From Aeromicrobium sp. Root472D3 (lineage in GTDB: Bacteria > Actinomycetota > Actinomycetes > Propionibacteriales > Nocardioidaceae), in contig NZ_LMET01000003.1 of assembly GCF_001426485.1 (NCBI RefSeq), positions 142,913-206,912 on the forward strand: DNA of 64,000 nt, written 5' to 3'. Below the pieces are notes generated by a model. It was not told where the DNA came from. It made no database searches and saw only the letters and a program-made list of their open reading frames with translations. Within the stretch, counting starts at the first letter, position 1, and each line of letters starts with the position of its first letter. Positions 45,278-54,345 of this stretch are shown here, in pieces. The position numbers and the translations under genes were made by a program.

Positions 45278-47815
45278 GTGCGTCGCATCGGGATGGTCAT
45301 CGCTGGTCTGCTCGCGCTCGTGGTCCTCGGCGTGGCGGTGTTCTCGTTCGTCACGGTGCGCCGCTCGTTCCCCGACACGACCGGCGAGGTGCAGATCTCG
45401 GCCCTGAAGGGCGACGTGACGGTCCAGCGGGACGGCAGGGGCGTCCCGCAGATCTACGCCGACACCCCCGAGGACCTGTTCCTCGCGCAGGGCTACGTCC
45501 ACGCGCAGGACCGCTTCTACGAGATGGACTTCCGCCGCCACGTGACGGCCGGTCGACTGGCCGAGCTCGTGGGCGACGCCGCGCTCGACACCGACAAGTA
45601 CGTGCGGACGCTGGGGTGGCGCCGTGTCGCGGAGCAGGAGCTGGCGCTGCTCGACGACGACACCTTGCGGCTCGTCAACGCCTACGCCCGGGGCGTCAAC
45701 CGCTACATCGACGGCCGGTCGAGCGCCGAGCTGTCGCTCGAGTACGCGGTCCTGGGGCTGACGGGCCCGAGCTACCGGCCCGAGCGCTGGACGGCGGTCG
45801 ACTCGCTGGCCTGGATCAAGGCGATGGCGTGGGACCTGCGCAGCAACATGACCGACGAGATCGACCGCGTGCTGTCGACCGAGAAGCTCACGGTCGACCA
45901 GGTCGAGGAGCTCTACCCCGACTACCCGAAGGGGCACGCGACGATCGTGGGCGACCAGGGCACCGTCGTCGACGGGTCGTTCAGCTCCGGACGGGGCCCG
46001 TCGACGACGGGTCTGGCGCGCACGGCGGTCGCGGCCCTCGAGGCCGCCCGCGACGGCGCCGAGGCGCTGCCCGCGCTGCTCGGCACGGGCGACGGCATCG
46101 GCTCGAACTCGTGGGTCGTCAGCGGCGACAGGACCGCGACCGGCCGGCCGATGCTGGCCAACGACCCGCACCTGGCGCCGTCGATGCCCGGCATCTGGTA
46201 CCAGGTCGGCCTGCACTGCCGCACCGTCGACGAGGCCTGCCCCTACGACGTCTCGGGCTTCTCGTTCTCGGGCCTGCCGGGCGTCGTGGTCGGCCACAAC
46301 GCGAAGATCGCCTGGGGCGTCACGACGATGTACGCCGACGTCGCCGACCTCTACGTCGAGCGCGTCACGGGCGACACGTACGAGTACGCCGGCCAGCAGG
46401 TGCCGCTCGAGACCCGGGAGGAGACGTTCGAGGTGGCGGGCGGCGAGCCCGAGACCATCACGGTCCGCTCGACGCGGCACGGCCCGATCCTGTCCGACCT
46501 CGACGACGACGCCGCCGCCGTCGCGACCACCCGCCGGGCGCAGGACGCGGCGGCCGGCACCGCCGCCGGCACGTCGTACGAGGTCGCGCTGCGCTGGACC
46601 GCGCTCGACCCGAAGCCCACGATCAGGGCGGTCTTCTCGCTCGGCCGCGCGCAGGACTGGGAGCAGTTCCGCGTCGCCGCCAAGCAGTTCACGGTGCCGT
46701 CGCAGAACCTGGTCTACGCCGACGTCGACGGCAACATCGGCTACCAGTCGCCCGGCACGATCCCGATCCGCACGACGGGCGACGGGCGGTGGCCCGTGTC
46801 GGGCTGGGACCCCGCGTACGAGTGGTCCGGCTCGGTGCCGTTCGACCAGCTGCCGACGGTCTACAACCCCGACGAGGGGTTCGTCGTGACGGCCAACAAC
46901 AAGGTCATCGGCGACCAGTACCCCGTCAACCTCGGGGCCGACACCGCCGCCGGCTACCGGTCCGAGCGCATCCGCGACCTGATCTCGGGACGATCGGCGT
47001 CGACGGGCGAGGGCCTGACGGTCGACGACATGGCGCGCCTGCAGACCGACACGTACAACGCCAACGCCGCACGGCTCGTGCCCGAGCTGCTCACGGTGCC
47101 GCTCGACACGACGTACTACTCGCAGGGGCAGGAGGTCCTCGCCAAGTGGGACTTCATGCAGGACGCCGACTCGCCCGGTGCGGCCTACTTCGCGTCGGTG
47201 TGGCGCCACCTGCTCGCCCGCACGTTCCACGACGAGCTGCCCGAGGGGCAGTGGCCCGACGGGGGCGAGCGGTGGTTCGCGGTCGTCGACCGCCTGCTCG
47301 ACCGTCCGGCGAGCCGGTGGTGGGACGACGTCACGACGCCCGGCGTCCGCGAGACCCGCGACCAGGTGCTGGCCGACGCGATGCGCGACGCCCGCGACGA
47401 GCTGACGATGATCCAGTCCCGCGACCCGGGGGAGTGGCGCTGGGGCACGATGCACCGGCTCGAGCTGGTCAACCCGACGCTCGGCGACTCGGGCGTCGGT
47501 CTCGTCGACCGGCTGTTCAACCGAGGGCCCTACAAGATCGGCGGCGGCAACGGCATCGTCGACGCGACGAGCTGGGACGCCGCGAAGGGCTACGAGGTCA
47601 CGGCGGTCCCGTCGATGCGGATGGTCGTCGACCTCGACGACCTCGACCGCTCGCGCTGGATCAACCTGACCGGCGCCTCGGGGCACGCGTTCCACGAGCA
47701 CTACGTCGACCAGCAGGACACGTGGCGCGCGGGGCGGACGCTGCCGTGGGCGTTCAGCCGCGAGGCGGTCGACGAGGCGACGGACGACACCCTGACCCTC
47801 ACGCCCGTGCCGTGA
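45278..47815 (+). CDS. penicillin acylase family N-terminal-nucleophile hydrolase
   Basis: An 845-residue precursor with one N-terminal helix (about 5-27) and then the S45 fold. Expected autocleavage is between G275 and S276 in GIG-SNSWVVSG, freeing S276 as the beta-chain nucleophile. Other blocks are FLAQGYVHAQDRFYEMD in the alpha chain and MLANDPHL, GVVVGHNAKIAWGVT and RHGPILSDL in the beta chain. The physiological substrate could be acyl-homoserine lactones, acyl-peptides or beta-lactam side chains; it cannot be told by eye. GTG 45278 follows GAGAAT by 6 bases. Confidence 0.9.
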   Translation: MRRIGMVIAGLLALVVLGVAVFSFVTVRRSFPDTTGEVQISALKGDVTVQRDGRGVPQIYADTPEDLFLAQGYVHAQDRFYEMDFRRHVTAGRLAELVGDAALDTDKYVRTLGWRRVAEQELALLDDDTLRLVNAYARGVNRYIDGRSSAELSLEYAVLGLTGPSYRPERWTAVDSLAWIKAMAWDLRSNMTDEIDRVLSTEKLTVDQVEELYPDYPKGHATIVGDQGTVVDGSFSSGRGPSTTGLARTAVAALEAARDGAEALPALLGTGDGIGSNSWVVSGDRTATGRPMLANDPHLAPSMPGIWYQVGLHCRTVDEACPYDVSGFSFSGLPGVVVGHNAKIAWGVTTMYADVADLYVERVTGDTYEYAGQQVPLETREETFEVAGGEPETITVRSTRHGPILSDLDDDAAAVATTRRAQDAAAGTAAGTSYEVALRWTALDPKPTIRAVFSLGRAQDWEQFRVAAKQFTVPSQNLVYADVDGNIGYQSPGTIPIRTTGDGRWPVSGWDPAYEWSGSVPFDQLPTVYNPDEGFVVTANNKVIGDQYPVNLGADTAAGYRSERIRDLISGRSASTGEGLTVDDMARLQTDTYNANAARLVPELLTVPLDTTYYSQGQEVLAKWDFMQDADSPGAAYFASVWRHLLARTFHDELPEGQWPDGGERWFAVVDRLLDRPASRWWDDVTTPGVRETRDQVLADAMRDARDELTMIQSRDPGEWRWGTMHRLELVNPTLGDSGVGLVDRLFNRGPYKIGGGNGIVDATSWDAAKGYEVTAVPSMRMVVDLDDLDRSRWINLTGASGHAFHEHYVDQQDTWRAGRTLPWAFSREAVDEATDDTLTLTPVP

Positions 47816-47830
47816 CCGCGCCGGGCGGGC

Positions 47831-48394
47831 TCAGCCCGGGACGCGGAACAGGCCCGACGGCGTGACGGCCATCTGCACCGGCACGTCGTGCGGCTCGTGC
47901 GGCACGACGGGCAGCAGCTCGTCGGCGAACACCAGCGCGCACACCGGGGCGGCGACGTCGACGAGGGCGCGGTCGTAGTAGCCCGCACCCCGCCCGAGAC
48001 GGTGGCCCGCATGGTCGACCGCGAGCGCCGGGACGATCACGACCGAGCACGACGCGAGCGCGTCGGCGCCGAGTGGTCGTCCGGCCGGTTCGGGGATGCC
48101 GAGCGGCGAGACCGTCGTGCCGGTGCCCGGCTCGAGCAGCACCCAGTCGAGCGTGCGGTCGGGCCGGCTGACCGGCACGACGACCTCGACCCCCCGGTCG
48201 TGCAGGGCCGCGACGAGCGGGCCGGTGCCCGGCTCGGACGGCATCGACAGGTAGCAGGCGAGGCGCCGGGCGCGGGCGACGAGCGGCACCGCGAGCACGT
48301 GCTGGGCGATGGCCTCGGCCGCCTCGGCGCGCTGCGGGAGCGTCCGTGCGCGGCGCCGGGCCAGCAGCTCGTCCCGTTGCCGTGCCTTGGTCAC
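47831..48394 (-). CDS. 5-formyltetrahydrofolate cyclo-ligase
   Basis: A 187-residue ATP-dependent enzyme (MTHFS) converting 5-formyl-THF to 5,10-methenyl-THF. The N-terminal KARQRDELLARRRA helix, LACYLSMPSEPGT, IVPALAVDHAGHRLGRGAGYYDRAL (the ATP/phosphate-binding signature) and the C-terminal DVPVQMAVTPSG are all family features. It is divergent from galU, as in M. tuberculosis, where I recall the same order. Confidence 0.93.
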   Translation of the reverse strand: MTKARQRDELLARRRARTLPQRAEAAEAIAQHVLAVPLVARARRLACYLSMPSEPGTGPLVAALHDRGVEVVVPVSRPDRTLDWVLLEPGTGTTVSPLGIPEPAGRPLGADALASCSVVIVPALAVDHAGHRLGRGAGYYDRALVDVAAPVCALVFADELLPVVPHEPHDVPVQMAVTPSGLFRVPG

Positions 48395-48437
48395 GACCTG
48401 ACGTTAGCCTAGGGCTCCGACGACAGAGGGAGAGCTC

Positions 48438-49808
48438 GTGGGCGGTCTGGAGCAGGCGCAGCAGCGGATGAGGGACGGGGACGTCCCGCAACGCGCGATC
48501 GACGTCTTCTCGTCGTTCTACGACCGACTCGAGCAGGGCGCCACGGGGATGATCCCCGAGGCCGACGTCGAGCCCTTGGTCGACATCGACCGCGCCGACG
48601 AGATCGAGCTCAGCGATGAGCAGTGCCGCGAGGCCGCGGCCGTCACCGCCGTGATCAAGCTCAACGGCGGCCTCGGCACGTCGATGGGCCTCGACCGGGC
48701 CAAGACGCTGCTGCCCGTCCGCGCCGACCTGACGTTCCTCGACGTCATCGCGGGCCAGGTGCGCGCGATGCGTGCCGAGCTCGACGTCCCGCTGCCGCTG
48801 CTGTTCATGAACAGCTTCCGCACCCGCGACGACACGCTGGCCGCCCTCGCCCGGTACGACGACCTCGCGGTCGACGGCCTGCCGATCGACTTCGTCCAGA
48901 ACCGCGAGCCCAAGCTGCGCGCCGACGACCTGACACCGGTCGACTGGCCGGCCGACCCGACCCTCGAGTGGTGCCCGCCGGGGCACGGCGACCTGTACAC
49001 GGCCCTCGAGGTGTCGGGCATCCTCGACGCCCTGCTCGAGGGGGGCTACCGCTACGCGACGGTCTCGAACGCCGACAACCTGGGCGCCGCGCCCGACGCC
49101 CGCATGATGGGCTGGTTCGCGGCCTCCGGCGCGCCGTACGCCGCCGAGGTGTGCCGGCGCACGCCCGCCGACGTCAAGGGCGGGCACATCGTCGTCCGCA
49201 AGGACGACGGACGGCTCGTGCTGCGCGAGACGGCCCAGACGCCCGACGAGGACGCCGCGGCGGCCGCCGACCCCGAGCGTCACCGCTACTTCCACACCAA
49301 CAACCTGTGGTTCGACCTGCGGGTCCTCAAGCGGACGCTCGAGGAGCGCGACGGCGTGCTGGGCCTGCCGCTGATCCGCAACAGCAAGACCGTCGATCCC
49401 ACCGACCCCACGTCGACCAAGGTCATCCAGATCGAGTCGGCGATGGGTGCCGCGGTCGAGGTGTTCGACGGTGCGACCGCGATCGAGGTCGACCGGTCGC
49501 GCTTCCTGCCGGTCAAGACCACCAACGACCTGCTGCTGCTGCGCTCCGACGTCTACGGGGTCGGCGACGACTTCCGCGTCCGGGCCCAGGTCGACGCCGT
49601 GCCGCTGGTCGACCTCGACCGGCGCTACTTCACCACGATCGGCGACTTCGACGCCCGCCTCCCGAGCCCGCCGTCGCTGGCCGAGGCGCGCTCGCTGACG
49701 GTGCGCGGCGACTGGACGTTCGAGCCCGACGTGGTGGTGCGCGGCGACGCCACGCTCGACGACACGGGCGAGGCCCGGACCGTGGCTGTGGCGTCGACGT
49801 TAGGCTGA
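48438..49808 (+). CDS. galU: UTP-glucose-1-phosphate uridylyltransferase (eukaryotic-type)
   Basis: A 456-residue UDP-sugar pyrophosphorylase of the UDPGP family. It makes UDP-glucose for glycan and trehalose synthesis. Signature blocks are AVIKLNGGLGTSMGLDRAKTLLPVR, PLLFMNSFRTRDDTL, EWCPPGHGDLYTAL, VSNADNLGA and RFLPVKTTNDLLLLRSD. It is the large eukaryotic-like form, about 160 residues longer than E. coli GalU. The GTG at 48438 has a Shine-Dalgarno (GAGGGAGAG). The stop lies inside the promoter of glp. Confidence 0.93.
   Translation: MGGLEQAQQRMRDGDVPQRAIDVFSSFYDRLEQGATGMIPEADVEPLVDIDRADEIELSDEQCREAAAVTAVIKLNGGLGTSMGLDRAKTLLPVRADLTFLDVIAGQVRAMRAELDVPLPLLFMNSFRTRDDTLAALARYDDLAVDGLPIDFVQNREPKLRADDLTPVDWPADPTLEWCPPGHGDLYTALEVSGILDALLEGGYRYATVSNADNLGAAPDARMMGWFAASGAPYAAEVCRRTPADVKGGHIVVRKDDGRLVLRETAQTPDEDAAAAADPERHRYFHTNNLWFDLRVLKRTLEERDGVLGLPLIRNSKTVDPTDPTSTKVIQIESAMGAAVEVFDGATAIEVDRSRFLPVKTTNDLLLLRSDVYGVGDDFRVRAQVDAVPLVDLDRRYFTTIGDFDARLPSPPSLAEARSLTVRGDWTFEPDVVVRGDATLDDTGEARTVAVASTLG
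49801..49806 (+). promoter_or_regulatory. -10 hexamer TAGGCT, leaderless start of glp
   Basis: TAGGCT spans the last codons of galU and ends 7 bases before the ATG at 49814. glp can therefore be transcribed independently of galU. It also resembles half an iron box, which I discount. Confidence 0.4.
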
Positions 49809-49813
49809 TCGAC

Positions 49814-51382
49814 ATGTCGACAGGAGAGACGGGCCCGGGATCGGAGCAGGAGATGCTGCCGATCGGTCCGGACGCTCCCGCGCAGACGCCCCCCAGCACG
49901 GCTGCCGACGAGGAGCTGACGCAGCCGACGCGGCTCACCGCCGGCCCCGTCGAGCCCGAGCGCACGCCCCCGGCGGAGCCGGCGAACCGGCCCGAGCCCA
50001 CGCCCCCGGCGGCGCCCACGACCCCGCGGGCCCCGGCCGAGCCGGTCGAGGCCCCCCGGGCCACGACCCCGCCTGCCCCGTCCGGCGACCAGCTCACCCC
50101 GCCGCCCGCCCGTCCGGCCACCGGCCAGCCCCGCCTGCGCGCCGCGAGCATCCCCGACGGCCTCCTGACGGTCGAGGACCACCTCGAGAAGATCCTGCGC
50201 GGCATCGGCCCCCTCAGCGCGTACGACCAGCCGCTCGTCGAGTCGCTGGGGCTGCCCCTGCACGAGGCGTTCGTCGCCCCGATGGACCTGCCGCTGTTCG
50301 ACAACTCCGCGATGGACGGCTATGCCGTGCGCGCCGAGGACGTCGCGTCGGCGTCGCGCGAGCGTCCCGTCACGCTGCCGGTCGTCGGCGAGATCTCCGC
50401 GGGCTCGGCGCGTCCGTTCGCGATCAGCGCGGGCACCGCGGTCAAGATCATGACGGGGGCGCCGATCCCGCGAGGCGCCGACTCCGTCGTGCCGTACGAG
50501 CAGACCGACCGCGGCAACGCGCGGGTCCAGATCCACGCGCCGACCGAGGTCGGCCAGCGCATCCGGCCCAAGGGCGACGACGTCCGCGCGGGCGACACCG
50601 TGCTGGCCGAGGGCACGGTCCTCGGCCCTCGCGAGATCGGTCTGCTCGCGGCGCTGGGCGCCCCGCGGGTCAAGGCGCGGCCCCGGCCGCGCGTCGTCGT
50701 CATCTCGACGGGCAGCGAGCTGCGCGAGCCCGGCACGCATCTCGACTACGACTCGATCAACGACGGCAACAGCTACATGCTGGCCGCGGCGGTCCGCGAG
50801 GCCGGCGCGATCTGCTACCGCGTCGGTGCCGTCGACGACAACCCGCGCACGTTCCAGAAGGTGCTGTCCGAGCAGCTCGTGCGCGCCGACCTCGTCGTCA
50901 CCAGCGGCGGCATCAGCAAGGGCGACCACGACGTCGTCAAGCAGACGCTCTCGGCGCTCGGCACGGTCGACTTCGTCGAGGTCGCGATGCAGCCCGGCAA
51001 GCCGCAGGGCTTCGGCAAGGTCTTCGACGAGCAGACGCCGATCATCACGCTGCCCGGCAACGCCGTGTCGGCCTACGTCTCGTTCGAGGTCTTCGTGCTC
51101 CCCGCGATCCGTCGCATGATGGGTCGCACGCCCTACCGCAGGCCGATGGTGCACGCGGTCCTCGCCGCCGACCTGCAGTCGCGGCCCGGCGTGCGCCAGT
51201 ACGTCCGTGCGGTCTTCGAGGTCACCCACCGCGGTGCCAAGGTCACGCCGCTGACGGGGGCCGGCTCGCACATGATCGGCACGCTGGCCCAGGCCAACGC
51301 GCTGATCATCGTCGGCGAGGACCAGACGGCCCTCAACCTCGGCGACACGGTGCGCACCCTCGTGCTCGACCGGCCGTTCTGA
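49814..51382 (+). CDS. glp: gephyrin-like/MoeA-family protein Glp
   Basis: A 522-residue protein. Residues 1 to about 110 are a Pro/Thr/Glu-rich disordered extension. From about 112 on lies a complete MoeA/gephyrin fold: [73 protein letters not shown] and [15 protein letters not shown]. MoeA inserts molybdate into molybdopterin. The galU neighbour and downstream glpR match the corynebacterial Glp locus, where this paralogue links FtsZ to a membrane receptor. Either or both roles are possible; moaC and mogA follow directly. Confidence 0.85.
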   Translation: MSTGETGPGSEQEMLPIGPDAPAQTPPSTAADEELTQPTRLTAGPVEPERTPPAEPANRPEPTPPAAPTTPRAPAEPVEAPRATTPPAPSGDQLTPPPARPATGQPRLRAASIPDGLLTVEDHLEKILRGIGPLSAYDQPLVESLGLPLHEAFVAPMDLPLFDNSAMDGYAVRAEDVASASRERPVTLPVVGEISAGSARPFAISAGTAVKIMTGAPIPRGADSVVPYEQTDRGNARVQIHAPTEVGQRIRPKGDDVRAGDTVLAEGTVLGPREIGLLAALGAPRVKARPRPRVVVISTGSELREPGTHLDYDSINDGNSYMLAAAVREAGAICYRVGAVDDNPRTFQKVLSEQLVRADLVVTSGGISKGDHDVVKQTLSALGTVDFVEVAMQPGKPQGFGKVFDEQTPIITLPGNAVSAYVSFEVFVLPAIRRMMGRTPYRRPMVHAVLAADLQSRPGVRQYVRAVFEVTHRGAKVTPLTGAGSHMIGTLAQANALIIVGEDQTALNLGDTVRTLVLDRPF

Positions 51383-51407
51383 TGGCGCACCGGACGACGG
51401 GACCGTC

Positions 51408-51881
51408 GTGGCCGACCGCCTGACGCACGTCGACGAGACGGGTGCCGCCCGCATGGTGGACGTCACCACCAAGGCCGTCACGGCGCGCACCGCCACGGCG
51501 CGCGGACGGGTCGACGTCAGCGCCGAGGTCGTCGCCCTGCTGCGCGGCGAGGGCGTGCCGAAGGGCGACGCCCTGGCGGTCGCCCGCATCGCCGGCATCA
51601 TGGCCACCAAGCGCACGCCCGACCTGATCCCCCTGTGCCACCCCCTCGCGATCGGCGGCGTCGAGGTCGACCTGACCGTCGACGACGACGGGGTCCGCAT
51701 CGAGGCGACGGTCCGCACGGCCGACCGCACCGGCGTCGAGATGGAGGCCTTGACCGCGGTCGGCGTCGCCGCGCTGACGGTCGTCGACATGGTCAAGGCC
51801 GTCGACAAGCTCGCGCGCATCACCGACATCGAGGTCGTCGCGAAGTCCGGCGGCAAGAGTGGCGACTGGCGGCGTCCATGA
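51408..51881 (+). CDS. moaC: cyclic pyranopterin monophosphate synthase
   Basis: A 157-residue MoaC, which with MoaA makes cPMP from GTP in molybdenum cofactor synthesis. Typical blocks are [60 protein letters not shown] and [12 protein letters not shown]. The GTG at 51408 starts 25 bases after glp. The last four bases overlap mogA. No MoaA is in the window. Confidence 0.94.
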   Translation: MADRLTHVDETGAARMVDVTTKAVTARTATARGRVDVSAEVVALLRGEGVPKGDALAVARIAGIMATKRTPDLIPLCHPLAIGGVEVDLTVDDDGVRIEATVRTADRTGVEMEALTAVGVAALTVVDMVKAVDKLARITDIEVVAKSGGKSGDWRRP

Positions 51882-52381
51882 CGTCCCCGCGTCCCGCCTC
51901 GGCCGCCGTGGTCGTGGCCTCCAACCGGGCGGCCGACGGCGTGTACGCCGACGAGACCGGCCCCCTGATCGTCGAGACCCTGCGCTCGTGGGGGTTCGAG
52001 GTCGGCGACGCGGTGGTGGTGCACGACGGTGATCCCGTGGGCGTCGCGATCGGCGAGGCGCTGGCGTCGGGCGTCGCGGCCGTGGTGACGACCGGGGGCA
52101 CCGGCATCAACCCGACCGACCGCACGCCCGAGGCCACCCGCCCGCACCTCGACCGCGAGCTGCCGGGCGTCGCCGAGGCCCTGCGTGCCGAGGGCGTCGC
52201 GAAGGGAGTGCCGACCGCGGTGCTGTCGCGCGGGCTCGCGGGCGTCGCCGGCACGGCGGTCGTGGTCAACCTGCCGGGCTCGCGGGGCGGGGTCAAGGAC
52301 GGTCTCGCGGTGCTCGCGGACGTCCTGCCGCACGCGGTCGACCAGCTGCGGGGCGGCGACCACCCGGGCAGCACGTCGTGA
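51878..52381 (+). CDS. mogA: MogA/MoaB-family molybdopterin adenylyltransferase
   Basis: A 167-residue MPT-binding protein that adenylates molybdopterin before metal insertion. It shows the family run [41 protein letters not shown] and [20 protein letters not shown]. It overlaps moaC (ATGA) and is followed by the GNAT gene, so glp-moaC-mogA-GNAT behave as one unit. Confidence 0.92.
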   Translation: MTSPRPASAAVVVASNRAADGVYADETGPLIVETLRSWGFEVGDAVVVHDGDPVGVAIGEALASGVAAVVTTGGTGINPTDRTPEATRPHLDRELPGVAEALRAEGVAKGVPTAVLSRGLAGVAGTAVVVNLPGSRGGVKDGLAVLADVLPHAVDQLRGGDHPGSTS

Positions 52382-52391
52382 GCGGTGCCGC

Positions 52392-52994
52392 GTGAGCGCG
52401 GGCTGGCCGGTCGTGCTCGGCCGGGGTCCGGTCGGCGTGCGTCCGCTGCGCCGCCGCGACGCGCGCACCTGGTCGCGCCTGCGCGCCGCCAACGCCGACT
52501 GGCTGGGACCGTGGGAGGCGACGCTGCCGCGCGAGGCGGGGCCGGCCGCGACGTCCTACGTCGGCATGATCGGCTCGCTGCGCCGGCGCGCCCGGCTCGG
52601 CCAGGTCATGCCGTTCGCGGTGACGTGGGACGGCGAGGTCGTCGGCATGCTGACGGTCAACGGCATCACGTGGGGGTCGGCGCGCTGGGCCAGCATGGGC
52701 TACTGGGTCTCGCGGACGCACGCGGGCCGTGGGGTCACGCCGACCGCGGTCGCGCTGGTCTGCGACCACCTGCTGCAGACCGTCGGCCTGCACCGCATCG
52801 AGATCTCGATCCGCCCCGAGAACGCCGCGAGCCTGCGCGTCGTCGAGAAGCTGGGGTTCACCGAGGTCGGCGTCGCCAAGGCGTACCTGCACATCGCGGG
52901 CCACTGGCGCGACCACCGCGTGTTCCAGATCCTGGCCGAGGACGTGCCCGAGGGGCTCGTCGCGCGGCTCGACCCGGCCCCCGGACCCGCCTGA
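52392..52994 (+). CDS. RimJ/RimL-type GNAT acetyltransferase
   Basis: A 200-residue GNAT protein. Blocks are VGVRPLRRRDARTWSRLRAAN, MPFAVTWDGEVVGMLTVN, the acetyl-CoA loop RTHAGRGVTPTAVALVCDHL and the C-terminal IRPENAASLRVVEKLGFTEVG. By family it acetylates protein N-termini or small amines. Its place between mogA and glpR equals rimJ (Rv0995) in M. tuberculosis as I recall it. The GTG at 52392 starts 10 bases after the mogA stop. A shorter GTG frame at 52379 stops after five codons. Confidence 0.88.
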   Translation: MSAGWPVVLGRGPVGVRPLRRRDARTWSRLRAANADWLGPWEATLPREAGPAATSYVGMIGSLRRRARLGQVMPFAVTWDGEVVGMLTVNGITWGSARWASMGYWVSRTHAGRGVTPTAVALVCDHLLQTVGLHRIEISIRPENAASLRVVEKLGFTEVGVAKAYLHIAGHWRDHRVFQILAEDVPEGLVARLDPAPGPA

Positions 52995-53073
52995 TCCCGG
53001 TCCGTCCCACCGGCCACACAAGTTCTCAGGCGACACACGGCCCCGCGTGCGGCCCAACGAGGTCTCGACGGCC

Positions 53074-53079
53074 TACCGT
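53074..53079 (+). promoter_or_regulatory. -10 hexamer TACCGT, leaderless start of glpR
   Basis: TACCGT ends 7 bases before the GTG at 53087 in the only sizeable gap of this cluster. It gives glpR its own promoter and fixes the start. Confidence 0.45.
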
Positions 53080-53086
53080 TTCCATC

Positions 53087-54001
53087 GTGCACAGTAGTGG
53101 TCTGATCATCGCGTTCGTCGTGGTCGTGTGGGCGGCGTACTTCATCCCGCTCATGCTGCGCCGGTACGACGAGGCCAGCAAGAGCGCGTCGGTCGAGGCC
53201 ACCGGATCGCTCAGCAGGGTCGTGAACCGTCCCCGCCAGCAGTCGGCGCCCGCGGTCGAGACCGCCGCCGTGGCGGCCGAGCCGGCCGTGACGCGTCCGG
53301 CACCCCGCAGCGCCGACCGCCCGGCAGCACGTCTGGCTGCCGCCCGCCGCCGTCGGACCCTGTTGACCCTGCTGGCCCTGACCGTCGTCGTGGGCGGCGT
53401 CGTCGGCTTCGGCGTCATCGCCCTGCCCTGGATCGCGGCCCCCGTCGCCCTCGTCGTGGCCTGGCTCGTGGCCTGCCGCGTGCAGGTGCGCCGTGAGCGC
53501 GGCGTCGCCGGCTCCGGTCGGCTCGGCTCGGTCGTGCGTCGCATCTCGGTGCCACGCCTCCGGCTCGGACGGCTCAAGCGGGCCGGCGCGGCCGTCGTCA
53601 AGGCCCCCAAGGCCAAGGCCCCGCGGGCGAAGGCCAAGGCCCAGCGCTCGTCGTCGTCCGCCGCGGTCGAGGAGGACACCGTCATCGTGTCCGGCCAGTT
53701 CGAGGACATCGACCCCGGTCGCAAGCACGTCATGGAGGACGTCGCCCTCGAGGCCGACGCGCTCGACGACAAGATCGTCATCGCCGTCCCGTCGGTCTCC
53801 ACCGCGGGCGAGGCCCTCTGGGACCCGCTGCCCGTCACGCTGCCGACGTACGTCACCAAGCCGCGGGCGGGTCGCACGGTGCGGACGATCGACTTCTCGC
53901 AGCCCCACACGTGGACCTCGGGGCACATCGAGGGCGAGGACGTCGAGCTGCCGTCGCGGTCCGACGACACCGGTGAGCACCGCCGCGCGGTCGGTCACTG
54001 A
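53087..54001 (+). CDS. glpR: divisome membrane protein SepX/GlpR
   Basis: A 304-residue membrane protein: TM1 near the N-terminus (LIIAFVVVVWAAYFIPLML), a basic loop with RRYDEASKS, two adjacent helices (about 86-130), then a cytoplasmic Lys/Ala-rich stretch (KAPKAKAPRAKAKAQ) and an acidic folded tail ending with IDFSQPHTWTSGHIEGED. This matches SepX/GlpR, which in Streptomyces and Corynebacterium joins the FtsZ divisome and, in Corynebacterium, binds Glp. The synteny galU-glp-GNAT-glpR supports the call. It has its own leaderless promoter. Confidence 0.85.
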   Translation: MHSSGLIIAFVVVVWAAYFIPLMLRRYDEASKSASVEATGSLSRVVNRPRQQSAPAVETAAVAAEPAVTRPAPRSADRPAARLAAARRRRTLLTLLALTVVVGGVVGFGVIALPWIAAPVALVVAWLVACRVQVRRERGVAGSGRLGSVVRRISVPRLRLGRLKRAGAAVVKAPKAKAPRAKAKAQRSSSSAAVEEDTVIVSGQFEDIDPGRKHVMEDVALEADALDDKIVIAVPSVSTAGEALWDPLPVTLPTYVTKPRAGRTVRTIDFSQPHTWTSGHIEGEDVELPSRSDDTGEHRRAVGH

Positions 54002-54070
54002 CGCGCCTGATAAAGTTGCGGAGCACCCGCTCGCGGGAGCACGAACCACCAGCACGATCAGCACGACCCT

Positions 54071-54143
54071 GGGGCATTGGCGCAGTTGGTAGCGCGCTTC
54101 GTTCGCATCGAAGAGGTCAGGAGTTCGAATCTCCTATGCTCCA
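54071..54143 (+). tRNA. tRNA-Ala (anticodon CGC)
   Basis: Acceptor stem GGGGCAT/ATGCTCC (one G-U pair), D-arm GCGCAGTTGGTAGCGC, anticodon stem CTTCG/CGAAG with loop TTCGCAT giving anticodon CGC (reads GCG, Ala), T-arm AGGAGTTCGAATCTCCT and discriminator A at 54143. CCA is encoded at 54144-54146. Confidence 0.97.
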
Positions 54144-54163
54144 CCACCAGAAGTAGCAGCACC

Positions 54164-54198
54164 ACGCGGCGCCCGGGTCATCGACCCGGGCGCCGCGT
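54164..54198 (+). terminator. strong stem-loop terminator after tRNA-Ala
   Basis: A perfect 16-bp stem (54164-54179 with 54183-54198, arm ACGCGGCGCCCGGGTC) with a 3-base loop ATC, 18 bases after the encoded CCA. It is followed by CGTTCGTCGT, a weak U-tract. Confidence 0.8.
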
Positions 54199-54270
54199 CG
54201 TTCGTCGTGCCCACCGCCTCCGGGACCCGCGTCGGCCATCCACAGGCCGTCGTCGGGGTCTGGACGACGT

Positions 54271-54309
54271 CGGACCCCGTCGCTACTCTTACGTAGCAAT
54301 CGGGGTCCG
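54271..54309 (+). promoter_or_regulatory. nested inverted repeat in the promoter region of the secreted-protein operon
   Basis: Outer arms CGGACCCCG (54271-54279) and CGGGGTCCG (54301-54309) are perfectly complementary and enclose inner arms GCTAC (54282-54286) and GTAGC (54293-54297). A TACTCT -10-like hexamer lies at 54284-54289, inside the structure. It could be an operator, or the base of a 5' hairpin ending 36 bases before the ATG. Confidence 0.45.
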
Positions 54310-54345
54310 TCCACCCTGGACACCCCTCGACAGACAGGTGATCAG

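Noticed and set aside
48400..49812. Iron boxes for IdeR at TTAGCCTAGG (near 48404) and TTAGGCTGA (near 49800)
   Set aside because: Each is at best a half-site of the 19-bp palindrome and is better explained as a -10 hexamer of a local promoter.
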